Positions 1 to 9,300 of a stretch of DNA of 28,150 bases are shown here, in pieces; position 1 is the first letter of the stretch; the number at the start of each line of letters is the position of its first letter. The notes below the pieces were generated by a model. That model searched no databases, was not told the DNA's origin, and was given only the letters and a program-made list of their open reading frames with translations. Position numbers and translations under genes: made by a program. Source of the DNA: a virus; the IMG/VR virus record IMGVR_UViG_3300009008_000195, positions 1-28,150 of that record; one strand, given 5' to 3'.

Positions 1-1444
1 CAGTAAGAACTCTTGAATTATCTACTTTATTATCTTGTAATACTTTACCTTGTTTAGCAGATAATGCTTCCGTAGTTGAAGTACTTGTTAATGTGTTATT
101 AACTGTTACTTGAGTATCAACCTTAATATAACCCATAGCAGCAATTTCTGCATCGGTTAATTTAGTATCATCAAGGAATGCTGACATATTAACATCAAAC
201 GATGTTGAATCAGATCTAGTAAATGTTGCTACACCAGTTGTTCCGTTAAGTGAACCTGAAGTAATATAAGCTGCGTTTGTATCATCTAAATAAAGACTTA
301 AATCAATATCAGTATCAGCGCCTAATTCATCAGTATATGTTAATATGTTTGCTGCAACAGATAATGATGTAGTTGTTTCTGTATCGGTAAACACTGCACC
401 AGCAGGCACGTTAGTAAGAACCTGCGAATCATCTGCCTTTCCATCTAAAGCTGTTTGAAGACCAGTGGTATTTGTAATTGTATGAGTATGAGCTGAAGGT
501 GTAAATTCTGTAGGCTTACCCGTAATATTAGCCCAAGCTAAATCATTAACCACAAAGTTTAATTTACCTGTTGTATCGTTATATGTTACAACAATATTCG
601 TTTCAGTGTTGGCGTCAACCATTGCACCGACGATATCTTCAATCTGTTCTGAATCAATGAATCCAACTCCAACTTTATCCCAAGTTGATGTAGATCCATT
701 ATATACTTCAGTTGAATTTAAATCTGTATTCCATCTAAGGTAACCAGCTTCTGGTGATGCATCACGATCAGCAGTAGAACCTGCAGGAATAATAGCTGAA
801 GTTGCAGTTGAATTAACTACTGCAGCTAAATTGATATGCTTAATATGTTTGACCGTTACTTCATCATCTACATCAGCAGGATCTGTAAGAACTACACTTG
901 TTCCATCTGTATGAGTGAAGTCTACTGAACCAAGTAACTTAATACCATTCACGAATACTTCTAATATATCATTTGCATTATGGTAGCCACCAGATATAGC
1001 AAAATCTGTTTGACCTGCGGTAGCAATAAATTCATGTTCTGTAATATCAGAACCTGAGTTAAGATTCAATGCTCTAATTACTTCAATAGTAACAATATCA
1101 TCTACTAAAGCAGGATCGGTAAGTACAATTGTAGTCCCTGAAGTTGCAGTGTAATCACCCGCAACTAACTTCATACCATTGTAGTACACGTTTACATGAT
1201 CCACCAACACATCATATACTGCACTGAATATAGTTTGGCCGGCCACTGCAGTAATTTCTGAGGTGATTATTTCATTAGCACCTGCCATACCGCCTAAGAC
1301 TTCGAATACATTGCCCGAGTTATCTTTGGAGTATAATCTTTGGTCGGCAGTGTTAAGGGCTAATTCACCCTGTTGTAATGCAGATCCATCTGGTACTTTT
1401 CCAGGGACAGCACTCTGCTTAATTTTTATTTGTGTTCCAGCCAT
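1..1444 (-). CDS. Tail fibre / virion structural protein, partial (C-terminus beyond left edge)
   Basis: I translated this open frame by hand from ATG at 1444 through 481 codons to the window edge, with no stop. The N-terminus (residues 1-52, including ALQQGELAL and a later DNSGNVFEVLGG) resembles that of the neighbouring 578-residue fibre, which suggests a shared virion-anchoring module. Two tandem copies of a roughly 60-residue module follow (about 64-124 and 138-205), each with AGQT, VxNGxKL and VLTDPA..VDD; such modules are common in marine phage fibres. Residues 265-301 carry an EDIVG..VTY..TTGKLNF module that also occurs twice in the 740-residue protein at 3968-6190. A LSAKQGKVLQDNK motif near 461-473 is typical of phage fibres. 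Role inferred: host-contact fibre or virion decoration. It has its own late promoters and a terminator upstream, so it is a separate transcription unit. No strong Shine-Dalgarno sequence precedes the ATG. Confidence 0.85.
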   Translation of the reverse strand, partial: MAGTQIKIKQSAVPGKVPDGSALQQGELALNTADQRLYSKDNSGNVFEVLGGMAGANEIITSEITAVAGQTIFSAVYDVLVDHVNVYYNGMKLVAGDYTATSGTTIVLTDPALVDDIVTIEVIRALNLNSGSDITEHEFIATAGQTDFAISGGYHNANDILEVFVNGIKLLGSVDFTHTDGTSVVLTDPADVDDEVTVKHIKHINLAAVVNSTATSAIIPAGSTADRDASPEAGYLRWNTDLNSTEVYNGSTSTWDKVGVGFIDSEQIEDIVGAMVDANTETNIVVTYNDTTGKLNFVVNDLAWANITGKPTEFTPSAHTHTITNTTGLQTALDGKADDSQVLTNVPAGAVFTDTETTTSLSVAANILTYTDELGADTDIDLSLYLDDTNAAYITSGSLNGTTGVATFTRSDSTSFDVNMSAFLDDTKLTDAEIAAMGYIKVDTQVTVNNTLTSTSTTEALSAKQGKVLQDNKVDNSRVLT

Positions 1445-1476
1445 ATATATGGTTTCTCAGTTAGTAAATTGTCAAG

Positions 1477-1490
1477 GGAGTATATACTCC
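1477..1490 (-). promoter_or_regulatory. 5'-leader palindrome of the partial fibre gene
   Basis: GGAGTATATACTCC is a perfect 14-base palindrome. If transcription starts five bases after the late box at 1500-1507 (at 1494), it occupies about nucleotides 5-18 of the mRNA and can fold as a 5-bp stem with an ATAT loop. A role as a 5' stabilising hairpin is an inference. Confidence 0.45.
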
Positions 1491-1499
1491 GTATTCTTT

Positions 1500-1507
1500 T
1501 ATTTATA
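1500..1507 (-). promoter_or_regulatory. Late promoter box TATAAATA (proximal of a tandem pair)
   Basis: This is an exact match to the T4 late consensus TATAAATA on the minus strand, 56 bases upstream of the ATG at 1444 and directly after a terminator. The predicted transcript starts near 1494 and reads the partial fibre gene. Confidence 0.8.
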
Positions 1508-1508
1508 A

Positions 1509-1516
1509 TATTTATA
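1509..1516 (-). promoter_or_regulatory. Late promoter box TATAAATA (distal of a tandem pair)
   Basis: This second exact TATAAATA on the minus strand is separated by one base from the box at 1500-1507. The pair gives overlapping late promoters for the partial fibre gene. Confidence 0.7.
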
Positions 1517-1520
1517 CAAT

Positions 1521-1546
1521 AAAAAAGGGAGTGATTTCTCACTCCC
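1521..1546 (-). terminator. Rho-independent terminator after the 578-residue fibre gene
   Basis: A perfect 8-bp stem GGGAGTGA/TCACTCCC (1527-1534 and 1539-1546) has a 4-base loop. Read on the minus strand, the stem is followed by six U residues (1526-1521). It lies 62 bases past the stop codon at 1608 and immediately before the tandem late promoters of the next gene. Confidence 0.85.
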
Positions 1547-1549
1547 TTG

Positions 1550-1578
1550 TTGACTTTTTATCGTCTATGGTGTATAAT
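1550..1578 (+). promoter_or_regulatory. Sigma70-type promoter pointing antisense into the fibre gene
   Basis: TTGACT (1550-1555), a 17-base spacer and TATAAT (1573-1578) match 11 of 12 consensus positions at optimal spacing. The predicted start is near 1585 on the plus strand, so the transcript would run antisense through the 3' end of the gene at 1608-3344. No plus-strand gene follows. It could drive a regulatory antisense RNA, be a relic, or be a chance match in AT-rich DNA. Confidence 0.45.
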
Positions 1579-1607
1579 AATAAAGTTCGCCGGAAAGGCT
1601 GGGGATA

Positions 1608-3344
1608 TTAGAACGTACCACCATCAATTACATTAGATGCAAATGGAACACCAGCTGAAGTGAACTGAATCAAGTCATATTGAGAACCAGTTACAAATGT
1701 AAGAGCAGTTCCACCAGCATTAGAAATGAATACACCGTTACCAGTGAATGAACTCATTCCAGTACCACCAGATGTTACAGGAACATCATTGTCAAATGTA
1801 ACATTACCATTAACAACTAAATTACCAGTTACTGATTCGTTAGCATCAACAGTAATATCACCACCAGCTGGGGTAATAGTTAAATCACCAGAAGTAGTTG
1901 TAATATCATTTGCAGATAGTACTAAGTTATTATCAACTGTTGCATCACCTGATAAGAACAACTCATCAAATTGTGCATCACCCCAAGGAGCTACATAATT
2001 TTCGTCTGCTGTGTCAACAATTGGTTTGAATGAGAAACGTTTAGTCTCCATATCCATACCAAAGAAGCCAGCTTGAACACTAGCACCATCACCATATTCA
2101 AAATTAACACCACGATCATTAGCATCACCACCAGCGATTGAACCATCACCAACAGTAACAACAGGATCTTTAAGTGTTGTAACTTCCGTGTTAACAGTGG
2201 TTGTAGTACCATTAACTGTTAAGTCGCCACCAATAACCGTATTACCAGTAACATTTAAGTTATCAGCAATATCAACATTACCACTAAGAACATCAATACC
2301 ATTATTGAAGTCGGCATCAGAATCAACTGTTAACTGAGTAGCAACATTTAATGTACCAACGTTTTCAGTAGTAGTATTTGCTGTTGTAATATTAGCAATT
2401 GGAGTAGTAATTTGATCTGTTACATCAACGCCATTAGCGTCAACAGTCATTTCCTCCGTACCAGCAGCATAGAATCTTAATGTGTCATCATCAGTTGTAC
2501 CAGCCTCTGCAGAAATATACGTATCTTGGTCAATATCTACAACACCACCAAGACCTGTCCAATTGCCTGAAACTGTACCTTCAAATCTATTTGAAGATTG
2601 ATTATATCTTACAGCACCATCGCCAACAACACCAGGAGCTGGTCTTGAAGCTTCAGAACCAGAAGCAACAACCAATACAGTATTTGTATCAATCGTAACT
2701 ACACCAGTACCGTCTGGAGTAATAGTTAATGAACCATTTGAATCAATAGCAGAGATTGTGTTACCATCAATTCTTACATTATCGATTGCAGCCGAACCTG
2801 TAACTGTTAAAGTATTAGAACCCCAAGTTAAATTACCAGAATCTTGTAATTCACCAGAAGCACCAGCAAATGTAATTCTACCAGATGTTAAGTCTTCAAC
2901 ATTTACTGAAGCAAGAGTTGTTTGACCAGTGAATACCTGCGTACCAGAAACTGTTAAGTTACCAACAATATCTGTATTAGCTTGAATATCTAATGAACCA
3001 GTACCATTTGGATCAACTGTTAAGTTACCATTAGTATTAGTTGTTGAAATAGTGTTACCATCAATAGTAACATTATCAATGTTAATTTGATCAATCTTAG
3101 AATCAGAATCAACAACGATTGCTTGGTTAGCTGTTAGCTGACCAAATAGTGTTGATGCTGATGGTAGCTGATCGGTGTAAAATTTACCACCAATTGCAAT
3201 AGGGTCAATAACCCCTGCGTTGTCCCAGCCAATCCAAAGTTTGTCTGAAATATATGAATATGCTTGTTCGCCTTGCTGCAGCGCATTACTCGCCGGTTGC
3301 GCATTAACCAAGGAAAACTTAGTCTTAATTACTGTACCTGACAT
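1608..3344 (-). CDS. Tail fibre-like virion structural protein (578 aa)
   Basis: The N-terminal module (residues 1-60, with ALQQGEQAYSYISDKLWIG) resembles that of the partial fibre at 1-1444. The body is a low-complexity, Asn/Thr/Asp-rich beta repeat with recurring units of the type N-V-x-I-D-G-N-T-I-S followed by G-x-L-T-I-x-P-x-G-T-G (near residues 90-125 and 190-225, and a variant near 480-510), interspersed with GNLTVxG units. Around residues 385-435 is a conserved marine-phage fibre motif, DPVVTVGDG then DRGVNFEYGDG and GFFGMD. The C-terminus has the PVTSGGTGMSSF motif often found before fibre tips. A Shine-Dalgarno AGGAG lies 8 bases before the ATG. Likely a trimeric fibre or whisker of the virion; host binding is inferred. 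Confidence 0.8.
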   Translation of the reverse strand: MSGTVIKTKFSLVNAQPASNALQQGEQAYSYISDKLWIGWDNAGVIDPIAIGGKFYTDQLPSASTLFGQLTANQAIVVDSDSKIDQINIDNVTIDGNTISTTNTNGNLTVDPNGTGSLDIQANTDIVGNLTVSGTQVFTGQTTLASVNVEDLTSGRITFAGASGELQDSGNLTWGSNTLTVTGSAAIDNVRIDGNTISAIDSNGSLTITPDGTGVVTIDTNTVLVVASGSEASRPAPGVVGDGAVRYNQSSNRFEGTVSGNWTGLGGVVDIDQDTYISAEAGTTDDDTLRFYAAGTEEMTVDANGVDVTDQITTPIANITTANTTTENVGTLNVATQLTVDSDADFNNGIDVLSGNVDIADNLNVTGNTVIGGDLTVNGTTTTVNTEVTTLKDPVVTVGDGSIAGGDANDRGVNFEYGDGASVQAGFFGMDMETKRFSFKPIVDTADENYVAPWGDAQFDELFLSGDATVDNNLVLSANDITTTSGDLTITPAGGDITVDANESVTGNLVVNGNVTFDNDVPVTSGGTGMSSFTGNGVFISNAGGTALTFVTGSQYDLIQFTSAGVPFASNVIDGGTF

Positions 3345-3405
3345 TTAAAATCTCCTAAAAAGTTTATTTTCCTATAAGTTTTGCAGCTTCTCTATGCATA
3401 TGCAC

Positions 3406-3618
3406 TTAAAAACTACCTCCGATGATTAACACTTTTGGATTCTCTACCTCACCTTGTACTTTAAAGGTTTGAGTAGCATCGTCCCATAATATAACAGAAC
3501 CATCTTGTCTATTGGATGTATCTACATCCGCTAAATCTGTTAGTCTAGTTGTAGGAATGTGTGTAACAGACTTGGCTTGAATTTTTCTAGTAGGATTGAT
3601 TTTTCCCTTTAAAGCCAT
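3406..3618 (-). CDS. Small conserved virion-associated protein (70 aa)
   Basis: This short basic-to-neutral protein starts MALKGKINPTRKIQAKSV and contains a TRLTDLADVDTSNRQDGSVI stretch, the 'LxDLxDVD...DGxVLxW' pattern seen in small proteins and fibre N-termini of marine T4-like phages. It has no membrane segment and no cysteine. A good Shine-Dalgarno sequence (AGGAG) precedes the ATG by about 10 bases, and the gene begins 2 bases after the 112-residue gene ends. Position between two fibre genes suggests a fibre-attachment or decoration protein; no function is established from sequence. Confidence 0.7.
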   Translation of the reverse strand: MALKGKINPTRKIQAKSVTHIPTTRLTDLADVDTSNRQDGSVILWDDATQTFKVQGEVENPKVLIIGGSF

Positions 3619-3620
3619 TT

Positions 3621-3959
3621 CTATATACTCCTAGTAACTGACGGTGTAACCTCTACTTGACCTTCAAGAACTCTCGTTACATCTCCTGAAGGACTTTTAA
3701 TTTCTACATCATATACATATCTACCTGCTTTCATTACTTCTGTTACAGCGTTTACCATTTTAATATTTACAATGCCTTGGGTAGGATCTGTAATAGAACA
3801 TATGAAGTTATATGCACTTGATGATTTATAATTCTTTCTTACTTGACCTGCTGCAATGTATCCGGTAAGATCTGCGTCATTACCAGCTGCGTCTTCAACA
3901 GTAACTTCTGTTGAAAAATCTGAACCTTGATCGATTGTTAAGTTTGCGTATATGGCCAT
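3621..3959 (-). CDS. Small virion structural protein, Ig-like beta fold predicted (112 aa)
   Basis: The pattern IDQGSDFSTEVTVEDAAGN, then DLTGYIAAGQVRKNY, then YVYDVEI and VLEGQVEVTPSVT matches a small beta-sandwich family often encoded beside phage baseplate and fibre genes. Cysteine is rare and there is no signal peptide. The ATG has no Shine-Dalgarno sequence; instead TATAAATA ends exactly five bases before it (3965-3972), so the late transcript may begin at the ATG. The stop codon of the upstream 740-residue gene lies inside that box. Role inferred: a minor structural or adaptor protein of the tail. Confidence 0.75.
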   Translation of the reverse strand: MAIYANLTIDQGSDFSTEVTVEDAAGNDADLTGYIAAGQVRKNYKSSSAYNFICSITDPTQGIVNIKMVNAVTEVMKAGRYVYDVEIKSPSGDVTRVLEGQVEVTPSVTRSI

Positions 3960-3964
3960 ACTAT

Positions 3965-3972
3965 TATTTATA
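3965..3972 (-). promoter_or_regulatory. Late promoter TATAAATA, five bases before an ATG
   Basis: This exact late box on the minus strand overlaps the TAA stop of the upstream gene. The spacing places transcription start at or next to the A of the ATG at 3959, which predicts a leaderless mRNA for the 112-residue gene. Confidence 0.7.
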
Positions 3973-6190
3973 ATTTTCCAACTACAACTTCGATAACATT
4001 AGATCCTTCTGAATCTGATAAAGCCTTACCAATAACAGAACCAAGTCTCGGCGCTTCTTCAGCTCTTGCTGTTCCATCACCATTTGATACAAGCATGTCA
4101 CCAGCTTTAATATCACCAGTTACCTTACATGGAACTCTTCCGGTAAGAGCCACTGGGGTTACATGAGATCCTTGTTGTTCAGAATTCATCAAGTATGCTG
4201 GAGCAGCAGATACCACACCAATAATTCTTCTATCCATATCTGTGTTTGATTGAGTTACTTCCCAATCACCACCTAATGATAACACCGTGCCAACTTCGTA
4301 ATCTGCGTCTGCTTGATAATTCTCCGCAAGGTCAGCGTATCTAGCATGAGTACATGTTCCTGTAATTAACCCTGCGGAAAAATTACCTGATGCATTTCTA
4401 AATACAATACTATTTGCTGTGTTTGCACTGGTAGCATTTGAAGATACTGTAAATGTTCCACCTTCTGAATCAACAGAACCTGAAATACCATTACCACTTG
4501 TAGTTCCTTTCTTAACATAGTTGCCAGTAGTATCTGTTCCTAATGCAACGTTATTAGCTGTAACTGTTGTAGATATATTAATAGAACCAAGGTTGGACAT
4601 TGTGGCAGAACCTGTAACATCACCGCTTAAAGTAATTGTAGGATCTGAAACGTTAAAGTCTAATGTACCATCAGCATCTTGGTATGTAACTGAAATACCA
4701 GATTCTGAATTAGATGATACCATACCACCAACAATATCTTGTACATTTTCAGTAAAGTTATCAATATTACCCACTACATGGTTATGCCCATCATCAGAAA
4801 CACCCATAGAGATTTTACCAGTAGCATCAGAATATGTGGCCCATATACCACCTGATTCTGAGTTACTTTCAAACATATTACCTGCAATATCTTGAATAGT
4901 CTCATCGAACGAATCACCATTAGCATCATATACAAGCTTTCCGCCAATAGTAACATCATTAGTGAACGTTGAAGTGCCAGAGTATGTCATTGCAACATCA
5001 ATCTCTGCAGCCGATCCACCAGAGTTCTGGATATAACGATCGTCTAAATCTTCACCAGCATATCTAATGTTAGTAGCATTTAATGTACCTGATACATCCA
5101 TCTTATATGAAGAGTGTGCGGCCTTACCAACACCAACTCTATTAGAAGTATTAACTCTAATTGTATTAGTACCACCAACACCTAAGTTTAAGTATTGGCC
5201 TGTGGCTTGAACTCCACCTGAAGTGAAGTTGATGTTACCTGTCATTGTATCACCAGATGCATTAACAAAATCAGCTGTTAAATTATCTTGGCGCTCTCTA
5301 ATGTCAACAATAACATCTGTGATATTACCTTCCGCCCAACCTTTAGACGCCATTAAACCTTCATAAGTACTCCAAGTACCTACGTCGCCTTGTAAATTGT
5401 CTACATTAGATTCTTCCGTATCTAATCTTGATTCATGGTTGTTCAAAGCCCATATTAATGACTTATCATTTGATCCATCCCATTTAGAATTAGTTAATAC
5501 AAAGTCTTCAATACCGTTAATTGCTGATACTAAAGATGTGTGTGTGCCGTATAAGTCTGCTGCTGCAAAATCAACAGTGGTACCATCACTCTGTGTGCCA
5601 CCAATTAAATCATTAATTTTATTTAATCTGGCATAGTCATTGTTTAATGCACCAGATACTGATGTTTGCGTACCATCATACACATCACCAAATGTCGTTG
5701 TTAATGAAATACCTGAAGCACTTGAAATCTGATCAATGAAATCTTTATTAGCATTAACCGCACTTACTAAATTAGTTGAATTTAGTGCGCTATCAATATC
5801 ACCAACTGTGCCGATATTTGATTCTGCGGTATCTAATCTTGAATCATGCGAATTTAATGTTCCTACTAAAGTTGAGTAGGTTGCATAATGAGTAAGATCT
5901 GTGATGTCACCCTGTTCCGTATCTTTGGTATCTAATCTTGAATCTGAATGATTAACCGCTTCTACTAGATTACCATAACCATCAAATAGAATTGAAATAT
6001 CACCAATCCAACCAGCATTATTTGTTGCTTCTGTTCTTAAGTTATTGAGAGTCGCAACTAAATTATCTTCACCTGCTTGAGCATTTGAATTGATTGCATC
6101 TAAATCACCTAAAGCGGTTCCAAGCTCATTCGTCTTGACTCTCCACTCTTCAAAAGTATTCGTCGTTGTAACGTTAACTGTATTGGCCAT
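3968..6190 (-). CDS. Large fibre-like virion structural protein (740 aa)
   Basis: Residues 1-290 carry at least six roughly 40-residue repeats centred on xAxNxxxSRLDTxESN, helical and probably coiled-coil. Residues 300-420 are beta-rich (TMTGNINF, VGVGKAAHSSYKMDVSGTLNA). Two copies of a QDI.G.M..SNSES module lie near 430-466 and 480-516. The C-terminal domain (about 616-740) begins ADLAENYQADADYEVGTV and includes GDIKAGDMLVSNGDG; it resembles C-terminal fibre domains that in some families act as assembly chaperones, but I see no definite autocleavage site. Likely a trimeric tail fibre or appendage. The ATG at 6190 follows the 66-residue gene by one base, with GAAGAAG as a weak ribosome site. 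Confidence 0.75.
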   Translation of the reverse strand: MANTVNVTTTNTFEEWRVKTNELGTALGDLDAINSNAQAGEDNLVATLNNLRTEATNNAGWIGDISILFDGYGNLVEAVNHSDSRLDTKDTEQGDITDLTHYATYSTLVGTLNSHDSRLDTAESNIGTVGDIDSALNSTNLVSAVNANKDFIDQISSASGISLTTTFGDVYDGTQTSVSGALNNDYARLNKINDLIGGTQSDGTTVDFAAADLYGTHTSLVSAINGIEDFVLTNSKWDGSNDKSLIWALNNHESRLDTEESNVDNLQGDVGTWSTYEGLMASKGWAEGNITDVIVDIRERQDNLTADFVNASGDTMTGNINFTSGGVQATGQYLNLGVGGTNTIRVNTSNRVGVGKAAHSSYKMDVSGTLNATNIRYAGEDLDDRYIQNSGGSAAEIDVAMTYSGTSTFTNDVTIGGKLVYDANGDSFDETIQDIAGNMFESNSESGGIWATYSDATGKISMGVSDDGHNHVVGNIDNFTENVQDIVGGMVSSNSESGISVTYQDADGTLDFNVSDPTITLSGDVTGSATMSNLGSINISTTVTANNVALGTDTTGNYVKKGTTSGNGISGSVDSEGGTFTVSSNATSANTANSIVFRNASGNFSAGLITGTCTHARYADLAENYQADADYEVGTVLSLGGDWEVTQSNTDMDRRIIGVVSAAPAYLMNSEQQGSHVTPVALTGRVPCKVTGDIKAGDMLVSNGDGTARAEEAPRLGSVIGKALSDSEGSNVIEVVVGKL

Positions 6191-6191
6191 A

Positions 6192-6392
6192 TTACTTCTT
6201 CTTCTTTAATAAAGTTTTTAACATGTCTTTTATTTCAGACATGTCATCTTCTAATTGATTTAATCGTGCTTCGTCTTCCTTACGTTTTGCTGAAGCCTTC
6301 CTAGCTATTTTAGCATTACTTTTATCTTTATTTATAATCGCACCTGATGTTGGATCCCTAAATAGATTGGCTTTACCTGCTACTGGGATCAT
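6192..6392 (-). CDS. Small coiled-coil protein conserved in marine T4-like phages (66 aa)
   Basis: The protein is highly charged. A short N-terminal motif (NLFRDPTSGAIINKD) is followed by a basic, lysine-rich helix and a heptad-like segment, LNQLEDDMSEIKDMLKTLLKKKK, giving a predicted coiled coil. Its ATG overlaps the TGA of the 1660-residue gene (ATGA, 4 bases), and its stop is one base from the next ATG, so translation is probably coupled. No enzyme motif is visible. Position suggests a fibre-assembly helper or a linker; function unknown. Confidence 0.7.
   Translation of the reverse strand: MIPVAGKANLFRDPTSGAIINKDKSNAKIARKASAKRKEDEARLNQLEDDMSEIKDMLKTLLKKKK
6329..6336 (-). promoter_or_regulatory. 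Possible late promoter TATAAATA inside the 66-residue gene
   Basis: This exact late box on the minus strand lies 139 bases upstream of the 740-residue gene's ATG. It is correctly oriented to add transcripts over the fibre genes, but it is internal to a coding sequence and could be coincidental. Confidence 0.5.
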
Positions 6393-9300
6393 GATAACAA
6401 TGCAATAGCTCTAAGGTTCTTACAAGATGGAATCTTCGATGTATTCTGAGATGTAAACACAATCTTAACAGCAAATAGAGTAAATGGATCAGAATTAACT
6501 GAATATTCTAACTCTCTATAATCATTTGGATCATCAGAATAAGGAACAGCACCTACAGTCGATGTAACCTCTGTCCAATTTAAATCATCAAAACCTGTTG
6601 CTTCTGAACTTGTTTTACAATAAACCTTAACATTAGTCATTGATGGTCTATTAATATCTAAATATACTTTCAATTCATCAGAACTCTCGTCCAATTGAAC
6701 TGTTTTAGTAACGTACTTAGATAATGCAGAACCTCTATATGGATCTGTTTCTTCTTCAAAATTAGCAACCAAATCATAACCATTTGTCGCGACACCAATA
6801 GGATTATTAATTCTATTAAATACTGTAATTGCTGAACATCTTTGCATATCAATTACAGGTGATACGTTATCGTTCGTAGATACAAGGGACCCGTTAAACC
6901 ATAGTGATTTAGCAGTACCAGATAATACAGCTCTTGGTGTTTGAGGTGTATAGTTGCTATTAATGATCATAGGAAGATATGAAGATGATTCAACATAAGT
7001 ATTATCACCGCCAAGTTTAGTATCTTTAATCCCCCAAGTCATACCAGTATTTGGAAGAGTAACCTCTTGGATGAATGGATATACCGTATTCCATGCTAAG
7101 TTTTCTGTAGCTGTAGCATTATCATCACCATCAATACCAGTACCAGTAGCAGCACTTGCAGTTGTTACAGTATAACGATCTCTTTCTACATTCTTAATAC
7201 CATGAGTTGCTTTGACTTCTGTAGATGGGATACCATTGATATCAGATGTACCTTCATAATCAAGTGTAACTGATTCCCCATTTGTAAAGCCGTGGTTTCT
7301 ATGTGATACAATAATATCATTAGAACCATTAACTGTTTGGAATGGATCCACCTCTAAAGCTCTCAATTGAACTTCATCATTTTCAAGTCTTATAGTAGCA
7401 GAAGAATCAAATACTGCACGATTCATTCTAAATGTAATATCCTTGTTCTGATCAGGAGTCCATGTTGAAGCATTTTGAGACTTAAACATAACACCATTAT
7501 AAGGTTGTTTAGAGATTCTATTACCATCAGAATCCTCTTCACCAATTTCAGCAATCTTAACATTATACTTATTTGAGTTAGCAAGGATAACAAAACAATA
7601 TTCAATATTATCTTGAAGATATACAGGTGAATCAAATGTAAACGTAGTTGCTGGATTAGGAGCAACAGCATCTGGGATATTTACATCACTTGGATTTAAT
7701 GTCTTAGTTGAAAACGGTATAATCTTTTGAGTTGGAATGCCTTGATCCATTTCTCTAATTTGTACTTCAACTGGAATATTATCATCTTTAGTTTCGAAGA
7801 ATAAATCCATTGAAGTAATAAATGCACCACCAGTAATATCTAATAAAATAGATTGCGCCAATGGATCACTCCATCTAACTTGTTGTCTTGAAGTAGAAGT
7901 ACTTGTTACTGTTCTATTTTGATCAATTGATTCTCTTCTAATTGCAGGCACACGAGTAGAAATAGAAACATTTTCTCTTGTTTCAATTAATCCTTTAGCA
8001 GCATAATTAGTTGATGCAAATGTAATATTATTAGCATCCTGATCATTAGTTGATGATGAAGTTAATAAGAATGTCTTATCACCAGTATTAAAACTTATTG
8101 ACTGATTATTAGGTACCCAGAATGATCCAGTTAATGAACCATTATCATCAGTTGTTAATGTGGTAGCACCTGCTGGGTGAGTTGTATTATTATTCATACC
8201 AGTAGTAGGAGTAATTGATGATGCATCATTAGTTGATATATAATCATTAACGTCTACACCATCAAAGAATGCATACACTTGAGTATTAGGTCTTAATCTT
8301 GTTGCTTCAAATGTAACGATTCTACTTCTCATAAATGGAGCAAAGTTTACATCGACAACTCTATCACCAATGTTTGTTGTTACGGTATCAGTACCAATAG
8401 ATGTTACAGTACCTGTTCTGGATTGACCAGATGTAGTAGTTGTTTGTGTTACACGATCGTTACCAGAATCCCAAGACTGTGTAGTTCTACCAGTCCAGTT
8501 AGTTTGCCACGAATTCCATACAGTACCTGTAGCAACTGATTCATTAGCAATGTCTCTCATCGCATCGAATACACCATCATTATTAATAATAACTTGTGGT
8601 CTTCTATCGATGTCTTTCCACTCATCAGTTTCAGGAGTTAACTTAATAGTACCTGACCAGTTGAATACATCATAAGGATTTACATTTACATATGATGAAT
8701 ATTGAAGTTGTTCAATAATTGCAGTTGATGTGTATGGTAATGTAATTAAGTCACCAGTCTTTTGAGCAGTACTGTTGTCTACATCAAAACTCATTGAAAC
8801 ATTGTTCTCTGAGAACAATGGTCTTAATAATCCTTTATCTCTATCAATACCTGCTTTATATTCAATACTTGAAGTATTAGCCACATTAGTAGATTGGAAT
8901 GAATCTACAAGGAAACCAGTCTTAAACTTATCGATATTACCAGGACCCAAAATCTGCTTATCTGATGCTTCTTTTTCAAGAAGAGATAATACAGTGTAAT
9001 ATTCAAGTTTGTTAATTCTCTTTTCTAGTTTACCAATGTCACGCATTGTATATCGGCGATTATCGATAAATATAATATCTACCTCTTCTGGAGTTAAAGT
9101 ATATGCTGGAACATATAAGTGGTATAACACCATTGCATCTTTAGGAGTACCAGGCTCAGATGGTTCTAAATCAGATACACCTTTAAGGACACCAAACTCA
9201 CCATCTTTATCAAGATATACTTTATCAATACGATTTAAGTAATATTGAATATCAGTAATAAACTGTGTATTGGGACGTGGGCAGAATGACGTTGAAGCAC

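Noticed and set aside
1470-1475. TTGACA on the minus strand upstream of the partial fibre gene
   Set aside because: No -10 box lies at 16-18 bases; the nearest, TATATA, is 20 bases away, and strong late boxes already explain expression.
4521-4895. 124-codon plus-strand frame inside the 740-residue fibre gene
   Set aside because: It is the antisense shadow of repetitive Thr/Ser/Val-rich coding sequence, with no ribosome site or promoter.
9065-9072. GATAAATA on the plus strand
   Set aside because: It is antisense within the DUF4815 gene with no gene downstream, so it is taken as a chance match.
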